The notes under the pieces were generated by a model that was given only the letters and a program-made list of their open reading frames with translations, had not been told where the DNA came from and made no database searches. From the NCBI GenBank assembly GCA_009602725.1, contig WELB01000194.1, forward strand, positions 162,447 to 172,459: 10,013 nucleotides of DNA, read 5' to 3'. Of this stretch, positions 7,248-10,013 are shown in pieces. How positions within the stretch are numbered: position 1 is the first letter of the stretch; each line of letters starts with the position of its first letter. The position numbers were made by a program, and so were the translations under genes. The stretch comes from Spirogloea muscicola (lineage: Eukaryota; Streptophyta; Zygnematophyceae; Spirogloeales; Spirogloeaceae).

Positions 7248-7704
7248 GCCACGTCTTCTCCTGGACGTGGTGACCACCGACTCATACGACCGCTCACACC
7301 CAGCCCAATGTGCCACCAAGGTTGGTATGCAGTCGCCTGCGCTGCTCGGGCTAAAGAGCTCAAGTACGCCGACCATCCGCGGGAAGACGAGTTCTTTCCC
7401 GTTGGCAATTGACACCTATGGGGCGCTGGGCGCTCGGTCACTCGAGCTGCTCACCCAGCCAGCTCGCCCGCCACACCATCGCCCGTCACTTCCATGGGGA
7501 GCCGGTAGACTTTCCTGCAGCCGGGTCGCTGGCGCTAAGTGTATCGAATGCGCCTGGCCGTCTCGCTGCAGAGGTCTATGGCTCGGGCGTTGCACCTTCG
7601 TGCCAGCAGAGCCCTCGCTGCTGCCTCTGGCTCTGGCCAGGGGAGCCACTTCCACGAGCCTAGCATCTCCGACCTGCGGCTGCTTAGCAGAGGTTACTGA
7701 GTGA
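7248..7704 (+). pseudogene. Family 1 copy C: short 5'-truncated RLE fragment
   Basis: Homology to copy A begins at GCCACGTCTTCTCCTGG (A position 2026) and runs to the stop at 7702-7704. The fragment keeps LPRLLLDVVTTDSYDRSHP with the second RLE Asp, but lacks the first Asp, the zinc knuckle and all RT. A base is missing near 7325 (GGTTGGTATG against GGTTGGGTATG), so the KELKYADHPRE stretch lies in another frame. An extra T near 7396 restores the frame at PLAIDTYGALG. Near 7451-7465 it has the same 4-base insertion as copy B (CCCAGCCAGCTCG), which moves the C-terminus into the frame ending LASPTCGCLAEVTE. An open frame runs into it from the H module by chance. It is not a functional gene. Confidence 0.8.
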
Positions 7705-7829
7705 TTCGTAGCTGCTTTGTTTCTCTGTGTGCTTGTTTTTCTTAGCGCTTCCCCTGGCTTCTCGTACTCTATTTGTTCTTTATTGGGCTGGCTTTTCCAG
7801 CCCCTCTTCTCTATGGGCAAGCACTTCAC
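7705..7829 (+). other. Copy C 3' UTR and tail module (T9)
   Basis: TTCGTAGCTGCTTTG, GTGTGCTTGTTTTTCTTAGC and CTTCTCGTAC lead to a perfect 7-bp tail hairpin (7785-7791 with 7797-7803, loop CTTTT), then TCTATGGGCAAGCACTT. Similarity to the other copies stops at about 7829, which marks the 3' end of the element. No poly(A) follows. Confidence 0.75.
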
Positions 7830-7906
7830 TTTTTGGCATCTGGGAAAGCTTGTGTTGATTGAAGTATCCATCAGATGCTGCTGACATACTCGCGCGCTCT
7901 TGAAAC

Positions 7907-7932
7907 GGTAACCCCACCGAGGGGCGGTTACC
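7907..7932. other. Stem-loop inside the start of copy E
   Basis: GGTAACC (7907-7913) pairs with GGTTACC (7926-7932). Two further C-G pairs form inside, leaving a single bulged C. It lies in the badly degraded motif C region of copy E. No function is evident. Confidence 0.4.
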
Positions 7933-8757
7933 AGGGCATGACCCGGTCGACGTTACTCGACGGAAGCCGTGTGGCGACAGCCCTAGCCAAGAGCGTGGCC
8001 TGGTCCCCACACGGTCTCCCTGCCGACCTTCAGCTCCCCCACGGCTGTCAGACCCCTGCCAATGGGCTGGCCATCCTCAAGGTCCCCTTCGGTACACCAG
8101 CTCACGTGGCGGTGGACTTGCGGGAACGCCTTCAAAAACACCTCGCCCCCCTCCCTTCCCTTCCCCTCCTTGGGGATACGCAGCTGGCGTTGGCCATCCT
8201 CACCCGTTGCATTGGCCAACGGGCTTGCTATCTGCAACGAACAGTAGCCCCATTGGGCATGGTGGCGGGGCTCTACAAGGAATATGATGACTCCCTTCTG
8301 CAGTCCCCGGCATCCTACTACGTTTTTCATCTACTACATTCTTTCCCCTCAGCTTGAGCTTCCCTCCAGGCCTCCCTCCCTACTCGCTGGGGCGGCCTTG
8401 GCTGCCGGTCGTTAAAGCAGACGGCGCAAGCAGCCTTCCTGGGCTGCTGGCACCAGATCGCCTCCCTGCTCCCCATGCGCTTCCCTTGCCTCCGCGACCC
8501 TGTACGCAGTGTGGAGGAAGGCTCCTTCCCCTTCCAAGCGATCTGAGGAGCATCCGCGACTCAGCCATCAGCTCTTTCCCCTCTCTCCAACCCCTACTCA
8601 CGATCTTCTCCGCCCTCGCCCAAATTTTTGATAGAGGGGCACAATCCAGACTGGTTACGGCAGTGGAAGACGAACGCCGCAGAAGGTTGAGGAGGCTGCC
8701 AGAGATTCAGAACAATCCAAGGAGCTTGGCAAGACGTACTTCTCTGGCCACACCTGG

Positions 8758-8986
8758 TGCCACTGACTAGATCACCTCTCCCCCCGTCGCCAACGCCTTC
8801 AGCATCAGCTCCGAGGCCTTTCGGACATCGCTTCAACTCTTCCTCGGCCTCCCACCTAACTGCCTGATTGGGATGCGCCAGTGCGAGTGCGGCTTCCGCG
8901 CAGAGGGTGCTGTGCTCGCCACTCACATGCTGAGATGCCCCACTGGACCAGAAGTGGTGGGCATTCACAACCTCCTTCGCGATGCC
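8758..8986 (+). repeat. Direct repeat, partner of 9785-10013
   Basis: These 229 bases recur at an offset of 1,027 with only about four differences seen by eye (near 8770, 8858, 8872 and 8899). The repeat continues past the window end, so its full length is unknown. It lies within the family 2 coding region from just before the conserved Trp to after the zinc knuckle. Confidence 0.85.
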
Positions 8987-9482
8987 CTGGCGGGCTTGAT
9001 GCGCGACGCCGGCTACCGAGCTGTCGTGGAAGTCAACACTATCATGCCTATCACCACGGACGCCCAGGGACGTCATCATCGCCGCACACTTGACATTGTG
9101 GGCGTGCAACCTGGTGGAGGACCACGGGCCCTGGTCGACGTTGTTGTTACGGAGGCATATAAGGGCCCAGCATCGACACACATCGCTGGGCATGCAGTGG
9201 GCGGTGCAGAACAAAGAAAACTGCGGCACTACTCCGATTACCCCCAATGCGATCAGCTCCTGCCAGCGGCAATCGACATCTATGGCTGTCTGGGTCCTCG
9301 TTTCCACACTGCTTAAAAAAATTGCCAATCTAGGCTACACTCGACGTGCAGATTGTTTCCGGCTGAGATGGGCTTGCCAGCTGCATATCTGTCGCTCTTG
9401 CGACGACGAGTTTCGGCCTCTTTGCAGCGTGCTCAGGCTAATGCCTTGCACCAGAAAGCTGGGCGAGCTCTAGTTGGTGGCA

Positions 9483-9575
9483 GAAGAAAAAGCTCGCCCA
9501 TAGAAGAGAGGGGCTGGCAGAAGCCAGCCAAAAAAGAATGGACAAAATCCAAAGAGCTACAGGAGAATCACTCAG
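9483..9575 (-). other. Copy D 3' UTR and tail module (T10)
   Basis: On the minus strand: TTACTGAGTGACTGAGTGAT, a short GTAGCTCTTTGG, TTTTGTCCATTCTTTTTTGG, then the perfect stem GGCTGGC/GCCAGCC (9512-9518 with 9523-9529) and CCTCTCTTCTATGGGCGAGC. The 3' UTR is shorter than in copies A-C: the GTGTGCTTGTTTTTC block is absent. An inverted repeat GGGCGAGCT/AGCTCGCCC (9461-9469 with 9491-9499) spans the junction with copy E. Confidence 0.7.
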
Positions 9576-9785
9576 TCACTCAGTAACCTCTGCTAAGCAG
9601 CCGCAGGTCGGAGAGGCTAGGCTCGTTGAAGTGGGTCCCCTGGCCAGAGCCAGAGGCAGCAGCGAGGGCTTTGCCGGCTCGAAGGTGCAACGCCCGGGCC
9701 ATAGACCTCTGCAGCGAGACGGCCAGGCGCACTCGATACACTTGCGCCAGCGACCCGACTGCAGGGAAGTCGACCGGCTCCCCAT
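9576..9785 (-). pseudogene. Family 1 copy D: last 70 codons only
   Basis: This segment matches copy A from about 2266 (CATGGGGAGCCGGT) to the end of the coding region. Its open minus-strand frame ends in ALARGPTSTSLASPTCGCLAEVTE at 9576, as in copy C. It carries no catalytic residues. Its 5' end meets the 5' end of the family 2 copy E' at 9785 in a head-to-head junction. An open frame continuing beyond 9785 on this strand is antisense to family 2 and is spurious. Confidence 0.75.
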
Positions 9786-10013
9786 GCCACTGACTGGATC
9801 ACCTCTCCCCCCGTCGCCAACGCCTTCAGCATCAGCTCCGAGGCCTTTCGGACATCGCTTCAACTCTTCCTCGGCCTCCCACCTAATTGCCTGATTGGGG
9901 TGCGCCAGTGCGAGTGCGGCTTCCGTGCAGAGGGTGCTGTGCTCGCCACTCACATGCTGAGATGCCCCACTGGACCAGAAGTGGTGGGCATTCACAACCT
10001 CCTTCGCGATGCC
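9785..10013 (+). pseudogene. Family 2 copy E' (partial, runs off the window)
   Basis: This repeats 8758-8986 of copy E in the frame starting at 9786: ATDWITSPPVANAF, AFRTSLQLFLGLPPNC and the zinc knuckle CEC ... HMLRC. It keeps TGG (Trp) at 9795-9797 where copy E has TAG. Trp is also found at this place in family 1 (AAAWLQALP), so E' shows the older state. No stop is seen in its frame up to the edge. The 5' side is truncated against copy D, so no start codon belongs to it. Confidence 0.75.

Larger units (their letters stand above)
7875..9470 (+). pseudogene. Family 2 RLE retrotransposon, copy E: RT C-terminus, zinc knuckle and endonuclease
   Basis: The protein aligns with family 1 end to end but is clearly diverged: AKSVAWSPHGLPADLQLPHG, GDTQLALAILTRCIGQRA, RWGGLGCRSLKQTAQAAFLG, AFRTSLQLFLGLPPNC. 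The zinc knuckle is CEC ... HMLRC (8882-8938). RLE residues are Asp 9092-9094 and Asp 9137-9139 (spacing x14, as in family 1), then QRKLRHYSDYP and AIDIYGCLGPR. Breaks: TGA at 8355-8357, TGA at 8544-8546, a frame change near 8540, TAG at 8768-8770 (TGG in the duplicate copy E'), a frame change near 9305-9316 at an A7 run, and a return near 9355. The C-terminus QRAQANALHQKAGRAL matches copy A. The 5' end is truncated near RT motif C. The 3' UTR is lost where the tail of copy D begins. Confidence 0.8.

Noticed and set aside
1-10013. CRISPR array, LTR element, integrase, tRNA or rRNA genes
   Set aside because: I looked for regularly spaced short repeats, terminal direct repeats with retroviral-type motifs, and conserved RNA gene cores, and found none.

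Overview
The window looks like eukaryotic nuclear DNA from a repeat-rich, GC-rich genome. An alga or another protist or plant of the green lineage seems most likely, but nothing here fixes the taxon. There is no operon-like layout, no ribosome binding sites, no tRNA or rRNA, and no convincing intact host gene. Almost everything from about 500 to the end is built from broken copies of non-LTR retrotransposons with a reverse transcriptase (RT), a CxC...HxxxC zinc knuckle and a C-terminal restriction-like endonuclease (RLE). That is the R2/CRE/NeSL/R4 type of architecture. No LTRs, integrase or apurinic-type endonuclease were seen.

Two related families are present. Family 1 has four copies. Copy A (+, 844-2622) is 5' truncated just after RT motif C. 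Copy B (-, 2688 to about 6800) is the most complete, with an N-terminal zinc-finger remnant, a Pro-rich linker, RT, knuckle, RLE and 3' UTR. Copy C (+, 7248-7829) is a short 5'-truncated piece of the RLE plus 3' UTR. Copy D (-, 9483-9785) is only the last part of the coding region plus the tail. Family 2 has two copies: E (+, 7875 to about 9470) and the start of a second, E' (+, 9785-10013, running off the window). All are pseudogenes carrying stops or frameshifts.

Layout: 1-316 is a tandem repeat of about 111 bp and 317-500 is unassigned. At 501-823 there are small repeats: a hairpin 'tail module' and a 104-bp 'H module'. A and B follow, tail to tail, forming an imperfect inverted repeat with two arms of about 1.78 kb around a 65-bp spacer. 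The 5' part of B is extremely GC-rich and contains an unresolved base at 6736. At 6824-7247 come two tail modules facing each other and a second H module. Then come C, E, D and E', with D and E' meeting head to head at 9785.

The most notable structure not explained by coding is the tail module, a T-rich segment holding a GGGCTGG/CCAGCCC-type hairpin. It closes the 3' end of all four family 1 copies and also occurs alone or behind the H module. Its stem is kept by paired changes in at least one copy, which suggests an RNA element recognised by the RT. H plus tail looks like a non-autonomous (SINE-like or internally deleted) partner.
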